Origin: Enterococcus canintestini | GTDB lineage: Bacteria; Bacillota; Bacilli; Lactobacillales; Enterococcaceae | Direction: 5' to 3' | NCBI RefSeq assembly: GCF_001885735.1 | Contig: NZ_JXKG01000002.1 | Span: 236,232-300,231, forward strand | Length of the DNA stretch: 64,000 bases | In this document: positions 19,390-31,419 of the stretch, piece after piece | How positions within the stretch are numbered: position 1 is the first letter of the stretch | Layout: the number at the start of each line of letters is the position of its first letter | Notes under the pieces: model-generated | Database searches by the model: none | The model's input: the letters and a program-made list of their open reading frames with translations, nothing else | What the model was told of the DNA's origin: nothing | Translations under genes and position numbers: made by a program

Positions 19390-20316
19390 ATGATCATCCA
19401 ACAAGAAAGAATTAGTTTAAAACACTTATTAACAGTCGAAGCTTTAACTGACCAAGAAGTGATGGGATTAATCCGCCGAGGACAAGAATTCAAAAACGGG
19501 GCAAAATGGACGCCAGAAAAAGAACAATATTTTGCTACAAATTTATTTTTTGAAAACAGCACCCGGACACATAAAAGTTTCGATGTAGCGGAGAAAAAAT
19601 TAGGTATTGAAGTAATCGAATTTGATGCTTCGACTAGTTCTGTTCAAAAAGGCGAAACATTATACGATACTGTTTTAACCATGTCAGCTTTAGGAGTTGA
19701 TGTAGCTGTCATTCGCCATGGTGATGAAAATTATTACGATGATTTGATTCAAAGTAAAACAATCCAATGCGGTATTATTAACGGTGGTGATGGTAGTGGC
19801 CAACACCCAACGCAATGTTTATTAGACCTTATGACGATTTATGAAGAGTTCGGCCGCTTTGAAGGATTAAAAGTTGCGATTGTCGGTGATATCACTCATT
19901 CCCGCGTAGCAAAATCAAACATGCAAATGTTAAAACGTCTAGGTGCAGAAGTCTTCTTCTCTGGTCCTGCTCAGTGGTATGATGAAGAATTTGAAGTATA
20001 TGGACACTACTTACCATTAGATGAACTTGTTGGTGAAGTAGATGTCATGATGATGTTACGGGTGCAACACGAACGTCATGACGGTAACGAAAGTTTTTCA
20101 AAAGAAGAGTATCATCAACAATACGGTTTAACAGTTGGTCGCGCGAAAAAGATGAAAGAAGGTGCAATTATTATGCACCCAGCACCAGTTAATCGCGACG
20201 TTGAATTAGCAGATTCATTAGTAGAAGGTTATCAAGCCCGGATTATTCAACAAATGACAAATGGTGTTTTTGTCCGGATGGCAATTTTAGAAGCTGTTTT
20301 AGCTGGCAGAGCATAA
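19390..20316 (+). CDS. pyrB: Aspartate carbamoyltransferase catalytic subunit
   Basis: Second step of UMP synthesis: carbamoyl phosphate plus aspartate gives carbamoyl aspartate. The 308-residue protein has the carbamoyl-phosphate loop NSTRTHKSF near residue 56, the second signature HPTQCLLDL near 138, and [10 protein letters not shown] near 261. There is no pyrI gene, as in other Firmicutes. AGGAGG (19376-19381) precedes the start. A hairpin follows before pyrC. Confidence 0.97.
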   Translation: MIIQQERISLKHLLTVEALTDQEVMGLIRRGQEFKNGAKWTPEKEQYFATNLFFENSTRTHKSFDVAEKKLGIEVIEFDASTSSVQKGETLYDTVLTMSALGVDVAVIRHGDENYYDDLIQSKTIQCGIINGGDGSGQHPTQCLLDLMTIYEEFGRFEGLKVAIVGDITHSRVAKSNMQMLKRLGAEVFFSGPAQWYDEEFEVYGHYLPLDELVGEVDVMMMLRVQHERHDGNESFSKEEYHQQYGLTVGRAKKMKEGAIIMHPAPVNRDVELADSLVEGYQARIIQQMTNGVFVRMAILEAVLAGRA

Positions 20317-20365
20317 AGATAAACTAGGAGTGGGCTCAATTTTGGTCTTCTCCTTTATCATAATA
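20316..20365 (+). promoter_or_regulatory. Intercistronic hairpin between pyrB and pyrC
   Basis: GATAAACTAGGAG (from 20317) pairs imperfectly with CTCCTTTATC (ending about 20361) around a GGGCTCAATTTTGGTC loop region. There is no T-run, so it is more likely an mRNA processing or stability element than a terminator. No PyrR consensus is visible here. Confidence 0.45.
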
Positions 20366-20400
20366 AAGTAGTACCCTTAACGAAATTTAGGAGGATGATT

Positions 20401-21681
20401 ATGAAAACACTCATTAAAAACGGTAAAATAAATACTTACGAAAATCACTTAACAGCAGCAGAAATTTGGATTGAAGATGGAATAGTGAAGGCGATTGGAA
20501 CCGACTTTGATCCCAACCTTTTTGATGAAGTGTTCGATGCCAAGGGGCAATTAATCACTCCCGGTTTAGTAGATGTTCATGTGCATTTAAGAGAACCAGG
20601 ATTTGAATACAAAGAAACCATTAAAACTGGTAGTCAAGCGGCAGCTAGAGGGGGCTTTACGACTGTCTGTGCGATGCCAAATTTGAATCCTGTTCCCGAT
20701 ACGGTTGAAAAATTTGAAAAAATCCAAGCGCTTATTAAATCTGACGCTGTAGTAAAAGTTTTACAATACGCTCCTATCACAGAAGAATTACGCAGTGATG
20801 TTTTAACCGATCAAAAGGCTCTAAAAGCAGCTGGTGCGTTTGCTTTTACAAATGACGGCGTTGGTGTTCAAACAGCGGGCACCATGTATTTGGCAATGAA
20901 AGAAGCAGCAGCCAATAATATGGCACTTGTAGCCCACACAGAAGATGAATCCTTACTTTTTGGCGGTGTAATGCACGCTGGGAAAAAAGCAGAAGAACTT
21001 GGTTTACCTGGGATCTTAAGTGCAACGGAAAGTTCTCAAATTGCCAGAGATCTAATTTTGGCTGAAGAAACAGGCTGTCATTATCATGTATGTCATGTTT
21101 CCACTAAAGAAAGTGTACGGATTATTCGTGAAGCTAAAAAAGCAGGAGTTCATGTCACTGCTGAAGTTTCTCCCCACCACTTAATTTTATCAGAAGAAGA
21201 AATTCCCAATGATTTTGGCTACTGGAAAATGAATCCACCATTAAGAGGGACTACAGATCGCGATGCTTTAATTGAGGGCTTATTAGATGGCACAATTGAC
21301 TGTATTGCGACGGATCATGCTCCCCATGGTTTTGAAGAAAAAAATCAAAGCTTCTTAAAAGCACCGTTTGGAATTGTCGGCTCAGAATATGCGTTTCAAT
21401 TGATTTATACTCATTTTGTTAAAACCGGCATTTTCACTTTGGAACAAGTTATTAATTGGATGGCAACAAATCCGGCTGCAATTTTTGGCTTACAAGCAGG
21501 ACGTTTACAAATTGGTCAACCAGCTGATTTAGCTGTCTTTGCAATTCAAGAGGAATCTGAAATTGACGCGCAAAATTTCTTATCAAAAGCAGTCAATACA
21601 CCATTTAATCACGAAAAAGTTTATGGTGAGACTTTATTAACATTCGTTGATGGTCAAATAGCTTGGCAAAAAGGGGAATAA
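20401..21681 (+). CDS. pyrC: Dihydroorotase
   Basis: Cyclises carbamoyl aspartate to dihydroorotate using a binuclear zinc centre. The 426-residue length is that of the type I class. Zinc ligands are visible in [11 protein letters not shown] near residue 60, in HTEDES and HVCHVST in the middle, and in ATDHAPHG near 305. AGGAGG (20390-20395) precedes the second of two close in-frame ATGs, which I chose on spacing. carA begins 2 bases after its stop. Confidence 0.96.
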   Translation: MKTLIKNGKINTYENHLTAAEIWIEDGIVKAIGTDFDPNLFDEVFDAKGQLITPGLVDVHVHLREPGFEYKETIKTGSQAAARGGFTTVCAMPNLNPVPDTVEKFEKIQALIKSDAVVKVLQYAPITEELRSDVLTDQKALKAAGAFAFTNDGVGVQTAGTMYLAMKEAAANNMALVAHTEDESLLFGGVMHAGKKAEELGLPGILSATESSQIARDLILAEETGCHYHVCHVSTKESVRIIREAKKAGVHVTAEVSPHHLILSEEEIPNDFGYWKMNPPLRGTTDRDALIEGLLDGTIDCIATDHAPHGFEEKNQSFLKAPFGIVGSEYAFQLIYTHFVKTGIFTLEQVINWMATNPAAIFGLQAGRLQIGQPADLAVFAIQEESEIDAQNFLSKAVNTPFNHEKVYGETLLTFVDGQIAWQKGE

Positions 21682-21683
21682 TT

Positions 21684-22781
21684 ATGAAACGATGGTTAAT
21701 CTTAGAAGATGGAACTTACTTTGAAGGAGAAGGTTTTGGTGCTAGTAACAATGTAGTCGGCGAAATTGTTTTTACAACTAGCATGACTGGTTACCAAGAA
21801 ACCATTACCGATCAAAGTTTTAATGGGCAAATTATTACATTCACTTATCCCATGGTGGGAAATTACGGGATTAACCGCGATGATTATGAGTCAATTGCAC
21901 CAACATGTAAAGCAGTTGTCGTAAAAGAACACGCTCGCGTTGCTAGTAATTGGCGCAATCAAATGACACTAGATGAGTTTTTAAAGCGCAAAGAAATTCC
22001 TGGAATTGCAGGGATTGATACCCGTGCTTTAACACGGAAAATTAGAAAATACGGTACGATGAAAGCCAGTATTGTGGCAGAAGAAGATTTTACCCATGCT
22101 TATGACCAGTTAAAAGCCGCGGTTTTACCAACCAATCAAGTAGCGCAAGTTTCAACAGCAAAACCTTATCCTAGTCCTGGTGTGGGCCATAATGTTGTAG
22201 TGATTGACTTTGGTTTAAAACACAGCATTTTACGGGAATTATCAAAACGAAATTGTAATTTAACTGTCTTACCTTATAACACTAAAGCTGCTACAATTTT
22301 AGAATTGTGTCCTGATGGTGTCATGTTAACCAACGGACCAGGAGATCCTAAAGATGTGCCTGAAGCTATTGAAATGATTCGAGAAATTCAAGGTCAAGTT
22401 CCAATTTTTGGTATCTGTTTAGGTCATCAACTATTTTCACTAGCAAATGGTGCAGACACATTTAAAATGAAGTTTGGTCATCGAGGGTTAAATCATCCGG
22501 TGCGCGAAATCGCAACAGGACGGATTGATTTTACTTCTCAAAATCACGGCTATGCAGTAGATGCAGAGTCCATTGATAATGAGCGCTTAATGATAACTCA
22601 CGTAGAAGTTAATGATGGCACCATCGAAGGCGTACGCCATAAAAACTATCCGGCTTTTACGGTTCAATTTCATCCTGATGCAGCACCAGGTCCTCATGAT
22701 GCGTTGCACTTATTTGATGAATTTATTGAAATGATGGATGCATGGAAGGAGCAAAAAGATGCCAAAGCGTACGGATATTAA
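21684..22781 (+). CDS. carA: Carbamoyl-phosphate synthase small (glutaminase) subunit
   Basis: Releases ammonia from glutamine and channels it to the large subunit. The 365-residue protein has an N-terminal CPS small-subunit domain and a class I glutamine amidotransferase domain. The nucleophile Cys is in GICLGHQ near residue 246, with the His-Asp end of the triad in [12 protein letters not shown] near 335 (Glu of the usual HPE is Asp here). The start follows AAGGGG. It overlaps carB by 23 bases, suggesting translational coupling. Confidence 0.95.
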   Translation: MKRWLILEDGTYFEGEGFGASNNVVGEIVFTTSMTGYQETITDQSFNGQIITFTYPMVGNYGINRDDYESIAPTCKAVVVKEHARVASNWRNQMTLDEFLKRKEIPGIAGIDTRALTRKIRKYGTMKASIVAEEDFTHAYDQLKAAVLPTNQVAQVSTAKPYPSPGVGHNVVVIDFGLKHSILRELSKRNCNLTVLPYNTKAATILELCPDGVMLTNGPGDPKDVPEAIEMIREIQGQVPIFGICLGHQLFSLANGADTFKMKFGHRGLNHPVREIATGRIDFTSQNHGYAVDAESIDNERLMITHVEVNDGTIEGVRHKNYPAFTVQFHPDAAPGPHDALHLFDEFIEMMDAWKEQKDAKAYGY

Positions 22782-25700
22782 AAAAATTATGGTGATTGGT
22801 TCTGGTCCAATCATTATTGGCCAAGCGGCTGAATTTGATTATGCCGGCACCCAAGCGTGTTTGGCGTTAAAAGAAGAAGGCTATGAAGTAGTTTTAGTCA
22901 ATTCTAATCCCGCCACCATTATGACGGACAAAGAAATTGCCGATAAAGTCTATATTGAACCCATTACGTTTGAATTTGTTTCTCGTATTTTACGTAAAGA
23001 AAATCCTGATGCACTCTTACCAACACTAGGTGGACAAACAGGTTTGAATATGGCAATTGAGCTAGCCGCTTCTGGTATTTTAGCAGAATTAGAAATTGAA
23101 CTATTGGGGACTAAACTTTCTGCAATTGATCAAGCTGAAGATCGTGATTTATTTAAACAGCTGATGGAAGAACTTGGCCAACCGATTCCTGAATCTGCTA
23201 TTATCAATACAGTAGCTGAAGCAGTCGCTTTTGCAGATGAAATCGGTTATCCTGTGATTGTTCGTCCCGCCTTTACATTAGGTGGTACTGGTGGCGGGAT
23301 GTGTGATAACGAAGAAGAATTACGTCTGATTGCAGAAAATGGTTTGAAGTTATCACCGGCTACTCAATGTTTAATTGAAAAAAGTATTGCAGGTTTTAAA
23401 GAAATTGAATACGAAGTGATGCGAGATTCAGCCGATAATGCTATTGTTGTATGTAATATGGAAAATTTTGATCCAGTGGGTATTCATACAGGAGATTCGA
23501 TTGTCTTTGCCCCTAGTCAAACATTATCTGATATTGAATATCAACTCTTACGGGATGCTTCTTTATCTATTATTCGCGCTTTAAAAATTGAAGGTGGTTG
23601 TAACGTACAATTAGCACTAGACCCCCATAGTTTTAATTATTATGTCATAGAAGTAAATCCACGTGTTTCCCGCTCTTCTGCGCTAGCTAGTAAAGCGACG
23701 GGCTATCCAATTGCTAAGTTAGCTGCGAAAATTGCGGTGGGGTTGACCTTAGATGAAATGAAAAATCCAGTTACTGAAACGACGTATGCTGAATTTGAGC
23801 CAGCGTTAGATTACGTTGTAGCAAAAATTCCACGTTGGCCCTTTGATAAATTTGAACAAGGAGAACGTGTGTTAGGAACTCAAATGAAAGCGACCGGTGA
23901 AGTAATGGCAATTGGTCGCAACATTGAAGAATCACTTTTAAAAGCAGTGCGTTCACTTGAAATTGGAGTATGTCACGTAGAATTAAATGAATTAGCAGAA
24001 CTTAGTGATAATCAATTGACAGAAAAAATGATTAAAGCACAAGATGATCGTCTATTTTATGTGACAGAGGCGATTCGACGTAACTATCCAATTAAAGAAA
24101 TTGCAGAAATGACTAAAATTGATCTGTTCTTCTTAGATAAGTTGTTACATATCGTCGAATTAGAAAAAGCTTTGGAACAGGCGCCAAATGATCTTACCGT
24201 TTTGAAAAAAGCCAAGCAAAATGGCTTTACAGATAAAAAGATTGCCGATCTTTGGCAAACAACAGCAGCTAAAGTACGTCATTTTCGTAAAGAACAAAAT
24301 TTAAAACCGGTTTATAAAATGGTAGATACATGTGCTGCTGAATTTGAATCAGAGACACCTTATTTTTACAGCAGTTATGAATTTGAAAATGAAAGTAAAG
24401 TGACTGAAAAACCTTCTGTTTTAGTCTTAGGTTCAGGACCGATTCGAATTGGCCAAGGCGTAGAATTTGATTATGCAACTGTCCATTCGGTTAAAGCAAT
24501 TCAAGCAGCAGGGTACGAAGCAATTATTATGAATAGTAACCCTGAAACAGTTTCGACTGACTTTTCAATTTCTGATAAGCTATATTTTGAACCTTTAACT
24601 CTAGAAGATGTTTTAAATGTGATTGAATTAGAACAGCCTACTGGTGTTATTGTGCAGTTTGGCGGACAAACTGCAATTAATCTGGCAGAACCGCTTCAAA
24701 AAGCTGGTGTCAAAATTTTAGGAACGCGAATTGAAGATTTAGATCGCGCAGAAAATCGCGATTTATTTGAACAAGCATTAAAAGAGCTTAATATCCCGCA
24801 ACCGCCAGGTGAAACTGCGACCAATCAACAAGAAGCAGTTGCGATAGCAGAAAAAATTGGTTATCCTGTCTTAGTTAGACCAAGTTATGTTTTAGGTGGT
24901 CGGGCAATGGAGATTGTGGAAAATAAAGCCGATCTTTTAGATTATATGAAAAACGCTGTGAAAGCTTCACCAGAACATCCGGTTTTAGTCGATCGCTATT
25001 TAACTGGTAGTGAATGCGAAGTAGACGCCATCTGTGACGGACAAACCGTTTTAATTCCGGGTATTATGGAACATATTGAAAGAGCAGGGGTCCATTCGGG
25101 AGACTCTATGGCAGTTTATCCGCCGCAATTTTTAAGTCAGGAAATTCAAGCAACTATTGCTGAATATACTGAAAAGTTAGCTTTAGGTTTAAATTGTATT
25201 GGCATGATGAATATTCAGTTTGTCATTAGCGACAATAAAGTTTATGTCATTGAAGTTAACCCAAGAGCAAGTCGTACAGTTCCGTTTTTAAGTAAAGTTA
25301 CAGGAATTCCGATGGCCCAAATTGCCACCAAAGCTATCTTAGGAGAAAAAATTATTGACCAGGGCTATGAAAACGGCCTGTATCCAGCAGATAGTGGTGT
25401 TCATGTTAAAGCGCCAGTCTTTTCTTTTACTAAATTACAAAAAGTCGATACTTATTTAGGACCGGAAATGAAATCTACCGGCGAGGTTATGGGGAGCGAT
25501 CGTAATTTAGAAAAAGCATTATACAAAGCTTTTGAAGCCGCAGGATTAAAGGTGCCCGAATTTGGTTCAGTATTATTTACTATTGCAGACGAAACCAAAG
25601 AAGAAGCTTTAGCTTTGGCTAAACGTTTTGCTGAAATTGGCTTTAGTTTAATTGCTACTAAAGGAACTGCCAATTATTTAACATCTGCTGGTTTACGGGT

Positions 25701-25941
25701 TAAAGAAATTGCAAAAATCTCTGAAAATAAAGAGCATAATGTGGTGGAATTAATTCGCAATAATCAAGCACAATTAGTGATTAACACGATGGATAAAGAT
25801 CGCCAAAGCGCTTCAGTTGATGGTTTTATAATTCGGCGAGAAGCTGTGGAACATGGTGTTCCTCTTTTAACATCGTTAGATACAGCCGATGCTATTTTGA
25901 AAGTTATGGAAGATAGAGCCTTTTCAACAAAAGCTCTATAA
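22759..25941 (+). CDS. carB: Carbamoyl-phosphate synthase large subunit
   Basis: Makes carbamoyl phosphate from bicarbonate, ammonia and two ATP. The 1060-residue protein shows the internal duplication of the family: two ATP-grasp halves, each starting with a GSGPI-I-GQ type motif ([19 protein letters not shown] near residue 11 and [18 protein letters not shown] near 557). A C-terminal MGS-like allosteric domain begins near 930. AAGGAG lies seven bases before the start inside carA. As the only CPS here it is presumably pyrimidine-regulated through PyrR. Confidence 0.97.
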   Translation: MPKRTDIKKIMVIGSGPIIIGQAAEFDYAGTQACLALKEEGYEVVLVNSNPATIMTDKEIADKVYIEPITFEFVSRILRKENPDALLPTLGGQTGLNMAIELAASGILAELEIELLGTKLSAIDQAEDRDLFKQLMEELGQPIPESAIINTVAEAVAFADEIGYPVIVRPAFTLGGTGGGMCDNEEELRLIAENGLKLSPATQCLIEKSIAGFKEIEYEVMRDSADNAIVVCNMENFDPVGIHTGDSIVFAPSQTLSDIEYQLLRDASLSIIRALKIEGGCNVQLALDPHSFNYYVIEVNPRVSRSSALASKATGYPIAKLAAKIAVGLTLDEMKNPVTETTYAEFEPALDYVVAKIPRWPFDKFEQGERVLGTQMKATGEVMAIGRNIEESLLKAVRSLEIGVCHVELNELAELSDNQLTEKMIKAQDDRLFYVTEAIRRNYPIKEIAEMTKIDLFFLDKLLHIVELEKALEQAPNDLTVLKKAKQNGFTDKKIADLWQTTAAKVRHFRKEQNLKPVYKMVDTCAAEFESETPYFYSSYEFENESKVTEKPSVLVLGSGPIRIGQGVEFDYATVHSVKAIQAAGYEAIIMNSNPETVSTDFSISDKLYFEPLTLEDVLNVIELEQPTGVIVQFGGQTAINLAEPLQKAGVKILGTRIEDLDRAENRDLFEQALKELNIPQPPGETATNQQEAVAIAEKIGYPVLVRPSYVLGGRAMEIVENKADLLDYMKNAVKASPEHPVLVDRYLTGSECEVDAICDGQTVLIPGIMEHIERAGVHSGDSMAVYPPQFLSQEIQATIAEYTEKLALGLNCIGMMNIQFVISDNKVYVIEVNPRASRTVPFLSKVTGIPMAQIATKAILGEKIIDQGYENGLYPADSGVHVKAPVFSFTKLQKVDTYLGPEMKSTGEVMGSDRNLEKALYKAFEAAGLKVPEFGSVLFTIADETKEEALALAKRFAEIGFSLIATKGTANYLTSAGLRVKEIAKISENKEHNVVELIRNNQAQLVINTMDKDRQSASVDGFIIRREAVEHGVPLLTSLDTADAILKVMEDRAFSTKAL

Positions 25942-25948
25942 AATAAGC

Positions 25949-25976
25949 GGAGTGTGCGGTTTTCGCACACTCCATT
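25949..25976 (+). promoter_or_regulatory. Stable hairpin between carB and pyrK
   Basis: GGAGTGTGCG (25949-25958) and CGCACACTCC (25964-25973) form a perfect 10-bp stem with a 5-base loop, followed by ATTTGTG rather than a real T-run. It could reduce transcription into pyrK or protect the upstream mRNA. Which one is not decidable by eye. Confidence 0.6.
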
Positions 25977-26012
25977 TGTGAGAAAATGTAAATGAATACC
26001 AGGGGGAGCAGT

Positions 26013-27706
<1,694 letters not shown>

Positions 27707-27708
27707 AA

Positions 27709-28431
27709 ATGAATGAACGTCCAATTATTGCACTAGATTTTTCAAGTCGTGGAGAAGTTGAATTGTTTTTTAAAAAATTCCCAAAAAAAGAATCTTTATT
27801 TGTTAAAATTGGGATGGAACTTTTTTATCAAGAAGGGCCAGAAACAGTCCGTTGGTTAAAACGAAACGGTCATGACGTGTTCTTAGATTTAAAACTACAT
27901 GATATTCCTAATACAGTCGAAAAAGCAATGCGGGGCTTAGCAGGACTTGGCGTAGACATTACTTGTGTTCATGCAGCTGGCGGTGTCAAAATGATGGCAG
28001 CGGCAATGCGCGGTTTAGAAGAAGGTACACCAATGGGCAAAGAGCGGCCTAAGCTTTTAGCCATTACCCAACTGACTTCAACGACTGAACAAGAAATGCA
28101 TGATGATCAATTAATTGAAGTACCTTTAGCAAAAAGTGTAATTCACTATGCCAAATGCGCAAAAAAAGCGGGATTAGATGGTGTTGTCTCTTCTGCGTTA
28201 GAAGTTGCAGATATTAAAGGGGCGACAAGTGAAGAGTTTATCTGTTTAACCCCAGGAATTCGGCCGACAGGTAGTGAAGTAGGCGACCAAAAACGCGTAG
28301 TGACCCCAGGAAATGCTCGTAAAATTGGCTCTAATTTTATCGTGGTGGGGCGTCCAATTACCTTAGCAGAAGATCCATACAAAGCATATACTCAAATAAA
28401 AAATGAATGGAATGGTATTGAAAATGACTAG
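27709..28431 (+). CDS. pyrF: Orotidine 5'-phosphate decarboxylase
   Basis: Last step to UMP. The 240-residue TIM-barrel protein carries the catalytic Lys/Asp array in [13 protein letters not shown] near residues 59-71 and the phosphate-binding end [16 protein letters not shown] near 183-200. It follows pyrD at once and overlaps pyrE by 8 bases. Confidence 0.96.
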   Translation: MNERPIIALDFSSRGEVELFFKKFPKKESLFVKIGMELFYQEGPETVRWLKRNGHDVFLDLKLHDIPNTVEKAMRGLAGLGVDITCVHAAGGVKMMAAAMRGLEEGTPMGKERPKLLAITQLTSTTEQEMHDDQLIEVPLAKSVIHYAKCAKKAGLDGVVSSALEVADIKGATSEEFICLTPGIRPTGSEVGDQKRVVTPGNARKIGSNFIVVGRPITLAEDPYKAYTQIKNEWNGIEND

Positions 28432-29059
28432 TTTAGAAACGACAATTGCCAAAGACTTGTTAGCAGTAGAAGCAGTATTTTTGAGCCCAAATGATCCTTT
28501 TACGTGGGCTAGTGGCATTAAAAGCCCAATTTATTGTGATAATCGGATTACCATTAGTTACCCTAAAGTGCGAAAACAAATCGCTCAAGGCTTAGCAGAT
28601 AAAATCAAGGCTCAATTTCCTGATGTCGAAGTAATTGCTGGCGCTGCTACTGGCGGTGTACCTCATGCTGCATGGGTAGCGGATATTTTAGACTTACCAA
28701 TGGTCTATATTCGCGCCAAAGCCAAAGATCACGGCAAAGGTAAACAAATTGAAGGTCGGATAAAAAAAGGCCAAAAGATGGTTATTATTGAAGATTTAAT
28801 TTCAACTGGCGGCAGTGTATTAGGTACTTGTGAAGCAGCTAAAAAAGAAGGCGCAGATGTGTTGGGTGTCGCTGCTATTTTCACTTATGAGTTGCCAAAA
28901 GGCTTAGCTAACTTTGAAGCAGCAGGAATTCCGTTAGTGACATTAACCAACTATTCAACCTTAATTGAAGTTGCATTAGAAAGTGATTATATTAACAACG
29001 ATGAGCTGGCGTTGTTAAAAGCATGGAAAGAAGATCCTGAAAACTGGTTAAAAAAATAA
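28424..29059 (+). CDS. pyrE: Orotate phosphoribosyltransferase
   Basis: Joins orotate to PRPP to make OMP. The 211-residue protein has the PRPP motif [13 protein letters not shown] near residues 119-131 and [16 protein letters not shown] near 25-40. I chose the ATG at 28424. An upstream in-frame ATG at 28403 would extend the overlap with pyrF to 29 bases. It is the last gene of the operon, with a terminator after it. Confidence 0.95.
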   Translation: MTSLETTIAKDLLAVEAVFLSPNDPFTWASGIKSPIYCDNRITISYPKVRKQIAQGLADKIKAQFPDVEVIAGAATGGVPHAAWVADILDLPMVYIRAKAKDHGKGKQIEGRIKKGQKMVIIEDLISTGGSVLGTCEAAKKEGADVLGVAAIFTYELPKGLANFEAAGIPLVTLTNYSTLIEVALESDYINNDELALLKAWKEDPENWLKK

Positions 29060-29070
29060 TCTTAAAAAGT

Positions 29071-29108
29071 TGTGAAGTTTGCATGATGTAAGCTTCACAT
29101 TTTTTTTA
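29071..29108 (+). terminator. Terminator of the pyr operon
   Basis: TGTGAAG (29071-29077) pairs with CTTCACA (29093-29099), with an inner GC/GTAA region, followed by eight T. Confidence 0.88.
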
Positions 29109-29223
29109 GTAATATTTACTAGAAACGCTTCTTACTGCGTGCATTTTTTACATAAATTTGATTTTAACGATAGAATGATGCTATCTGATACGTATATTAA
29201 GTGAACAAAGAGGAGGAGGCTAG

Positions 29224-29766
29224 ATGACAGACGAAGAAATTGTAAGATTAATTACAGCTCAAGATTTTGTTGGGTTAGAAAAAATGATTGCTGTGTATGG
29301 TCAAACGATTATTAAAACTATTCGTGGTGTGTTATCAAAAAGCGATGAACGTACCTCGTGGGGAGACTGTGAAAATGAAGTGTTTTATACTTTATGGCAA
29401 AAGATTCCCACTTATGACAAACAAAAAAGCAGTTTGGCTACATTTATTATGGTGATTACCCGTAATAAAGCAATCGATTTTAAGCGCAAACAGCAAAAGC
29501 AAAGTAGCCGTCAAACAGAATTTCAGGAAGAAAGAATTGATCAAAACTATCGGCAAGAAGAAAATCCCTTAGCAAAAGAAAAATTTTTGGAACTGCTAGA
29601 TACATTGTCCAAGCAAGATCAATTAATTTTTTTGCACTACTATTTTTATCAAACACCGCCGCATGAAATTGCCCAATTATTAGCTATTAACGTAAGCGCT
29701 GTTTATAATCACTTATCACGGGGAAAAGTAAGATTGCAAAGTGCGTTAAAGGAGGAGTTGTCATGA
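29224..29766 (+). CDS. Sigma-70 family (ECF-like) RNA polymerase sigma factor
   Basis: A 180-residue protein with sigma region 2 (about residues 25-95; core DCENEVFYTLWQKIP then KSSLATFIMVITRNKAID) and region 4 (about 125-175; FYQTPPHEIAQLLAINVSAVYNHLSRGK, a helix-turn-helix). It lacks regions 1 and 3, as ECF factors do. GAGGAGG precedes the start. The stop overlaps the next start by 4 bases, the usual layout for a sigma factor and its membrane regulator. The stress it answers is unknown. A GATAG...CTATC inverted repeat lies near 29172-29188 in its upstream region. Confidence 0.88.
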   Translation: MTDEEIVRLITAQDFVGLEKMIAVYGQTIIKTIRGVLSKSDERTSWGDCENEVFYTLWQKIPTYDKQKSSLATFIMVITRNKAIDFKRKQQKQSSRQTEFQEERIDQNYRQEENPLAKEKFLELLDTLSKQDQLIFLHYYFYQTPPHEIAQLLAINVSAVYNHLSRGKVRLQSALKEELS

Positions 29767-30578
29767 GCTTTAAAGACGTTATTTATGCTGAAAATGCCAA
29801 GTTACAGCCTGACTATTTAAGTAACACGGATAAAAAAGCGCTTTTTGAGCGAAGCAAGTACTACATTTTGTTTCAAGAAATTAAAACGAAGCTACAGCCA
29901 CAATTAGAACAATCAGAAGAAATTATGGGCTATTTGCCGATGACAAACGAGGGAAATTCAGGGATGATGACTTCTGGTCTAATGGGGATGGGGTACGCAA
30001 GAAATAAGCAAGCACGAAATTATGTCACCACATTTCATGATACACGGGGCAATCGCTTATTAATTTTTACCTCTACTCGCCTGATTTTTTTAACTGTTTT
30101 GGACTTTTTTGAAATGGATCATTTCTCTAGTTTTGCCTATGATAAAATTAAAGGGATTACGACCAAAAAATGGAGCATTCGTTATCGGGATGAAAAACAG
30201 CAACGCCAGACAGTTAATTGGTATTTCCTAGATTTTGCAGCAGGCACTAAAATTTTCAGTGAAGTCTTGACGGAAAAGGAAATGATGTTATTTAAAAACA
30301 ACTGGCAAAACATTGAAAAAATGAAGTCAATTCCTGAAACAAGAAATGTTTTGCGTAATCAAAAGATGGATATGGTATTTAGCAATGTCAAAATCTGGTT
30401 TAGTTTACTGCAAGGGGTTAATGTCTTATTCATTATACTTGCGATTTTGCTTATTTTAGCTGTTTTATTTATGTTAGGGCCAGGAAAAACGTTATTTGAT
30501 GCTATTGGGTTCCCAACTTATCAGTTTTTTTATTTGCCACTTGCTAGTGTATTTGATATGCTATTAAAAATATTTTGA
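29763..30578 (+). CDS. Bacterial PH-like domain membrane protein, putative partner of the sigma factor
   Basis: A 271-residue protein with one or two membrane segments near residues 215-240 and a hydrophobic C-terminus. Residues about 85-175 look like a bacterial pleckstrin-homology domain (GNRLLIFTSTRLIFLTV...FAYDKIKGITTKKWSI). I see no zinc-finger or RseA-type anti-sigma motif. The ATGA overlap with the sigma gene and the membrane anchor suggest it modulates the sigma factor, but this is inference from position. Confidence 0.75.
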   Translation: MSFKDVIYAENAKLQPDYLSNTDKKALFERSKYYILFQEIKTKLQPQLEQSEEIMGYLPMTNEGNSGMMTSGLMGMGYARNKQARNYVTTFHDTRGNRLLIFTSTRLIFLTVLDFFEMDHFSSFAYDKIKGITTKKWSIRYRDEKQQRQTVNWYFLDFAAGTKIFSEVLTEKEMMLFKNNWQNIEKMKSIPETRNVLRNQKMDMVFSNVKIWFSLLQGVNVLFIILAILLILAVLFMLGPGKTLFDAIGFPTYQFFYLPLASVFDMLLKIF

Positions 30579-30607
30579 CAAATTTAGCAATTTAGCGAGG
30601 TCAGCAG

Positions 30608-31303
30608 ATGAAACGAAACTTAGATGTTCCCTGGAGTTATAGCGGCACTAACGGACCAGAGTATTGGCACACACTTTGTGACTGGTATGCTGAAGGGGCA
30701 CAATTTGCCTATCAATCACCAATTGCCATCACTAGTGGAGAAACATTAGCGGGCACAAAAAAACACCGTCTCACTTTTTCTTATCAGGTAGAAAAATTTA
30801 CCGAAAAAGAATTTAAAAATACAATTCATTTTGTTCCGTTTGATTGTCAGAGTTATGTCTTATTTGAAGGAGAAAAATACGGTTTAACCGATATTCACTA
30901 TCATCTACCTAGTGAGCATATTTTAGACAACCAGCAAGCTCCTTTAGAAATTCATTTGGTCCATATGAAAAAAGATGGCACCAATTTAGTAGTGGGGGTT
31001 TTGTGTGATATTCTACCAGGTGTTTTACCCGATGGTCCTTTAAAACAAGCACAACGTTGGGATTTAAAAGAGCATATTGAAGTTTTTAATCCTAATTTAT
31101 TTTTACCTACAGAAAAAAGTTATTTTCATTACGTGGGTTCTCTCACAACACCGCCTACAAAAGGACCGATTAACTGGTTTGTTTTTAAAGCACGCCATCA
31201 AATTTCTCGCGCATTTTTATCGCAGTTTCAAGAGGAAATTTTAAAGGGAAATAATCGACCGTTACAGGAAAAAAAGGGCAGACCCATCTATTTTTGTGAA
31301 TAA
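30608..31303 (+). CDS. Alpha-class carbonic anhydrase, apparently cytoplasmic
   Basis: Zinc enzyme that interconverts CO2 and bicarbonate. The 231-residue protein has the alpha-class zinc ligands: HYH within DIHYHLPSEH near residue 97-99 and the third His in EIHLVHMKK near 119. It also has the conserved GSLTTPP near 177. The N-terminus (MKRNLDVPWSYSG) has no signal peptide, whereas many bacterial alpha enzymes are exported. It follows the PH-domain gene by 29 bases and may be co-transcribed. Bicarbonate supply for carbamoyl phosphate synthesis is a possible link to the nearby pyr genes, but that is speculative. Confidence 0.88.
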   Translation: MKRNLDVPWSYSGTNGPEYWHTLCDWYAEGAQFAYQSPIAITSGETLAGTKKHRLTFSYQVEKFTEKEFKNTIHFVPFDCQSYVLFEGEKYGLTDIHYHLPSEHILDNQQAPLEIHLVHMKKDGTNLVVGVLCDILPGVLPDGPLKQAQRWDLKEHIEVFNPNLFLPTEKSYFHYVGSLTTPPTKGPINWFVFKARHQISRAFLSQFQEEILKGNNRPLQEKKGRPIYFCE

Positions 31304-31370
31304 ACTTTTTAAAGTTTAAGGAACAATATTATGCTCACTGAATAATACAATCCTATGACACCTAAAAGAA

Positions 31371-31419
31371 AATAAAAGACCATAATCAGCGATTTAAAAC
31401 TGATTATGGTCTTTTATTA
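31371..31419. terminator. Bidirectional terminator between carbonic anhydrase and rqcH
   Basis: AAAAGACCATAATCAG (31374-31389) pairs perfectly with CTGATTATGGTCTTTT (31400-31415), with A- and T-rich flanks, between two convergent genes. Confidence 0.92.

Noticed and set aside
20316..20400. Second PyrR attenuator between pyrB and pyrC
   Set aside because: No AGTCC-GTGAGGCT type loop and no T-run terminator, only an imperfect hairpin.
29158..29197. ECF-type autoregulatory promoter before the sigma factor (AAC then CGTATA)
   Set aside because: The spacing between the two elements is about 22 bases, longer than the usual 16-17, so the match is not convincing.
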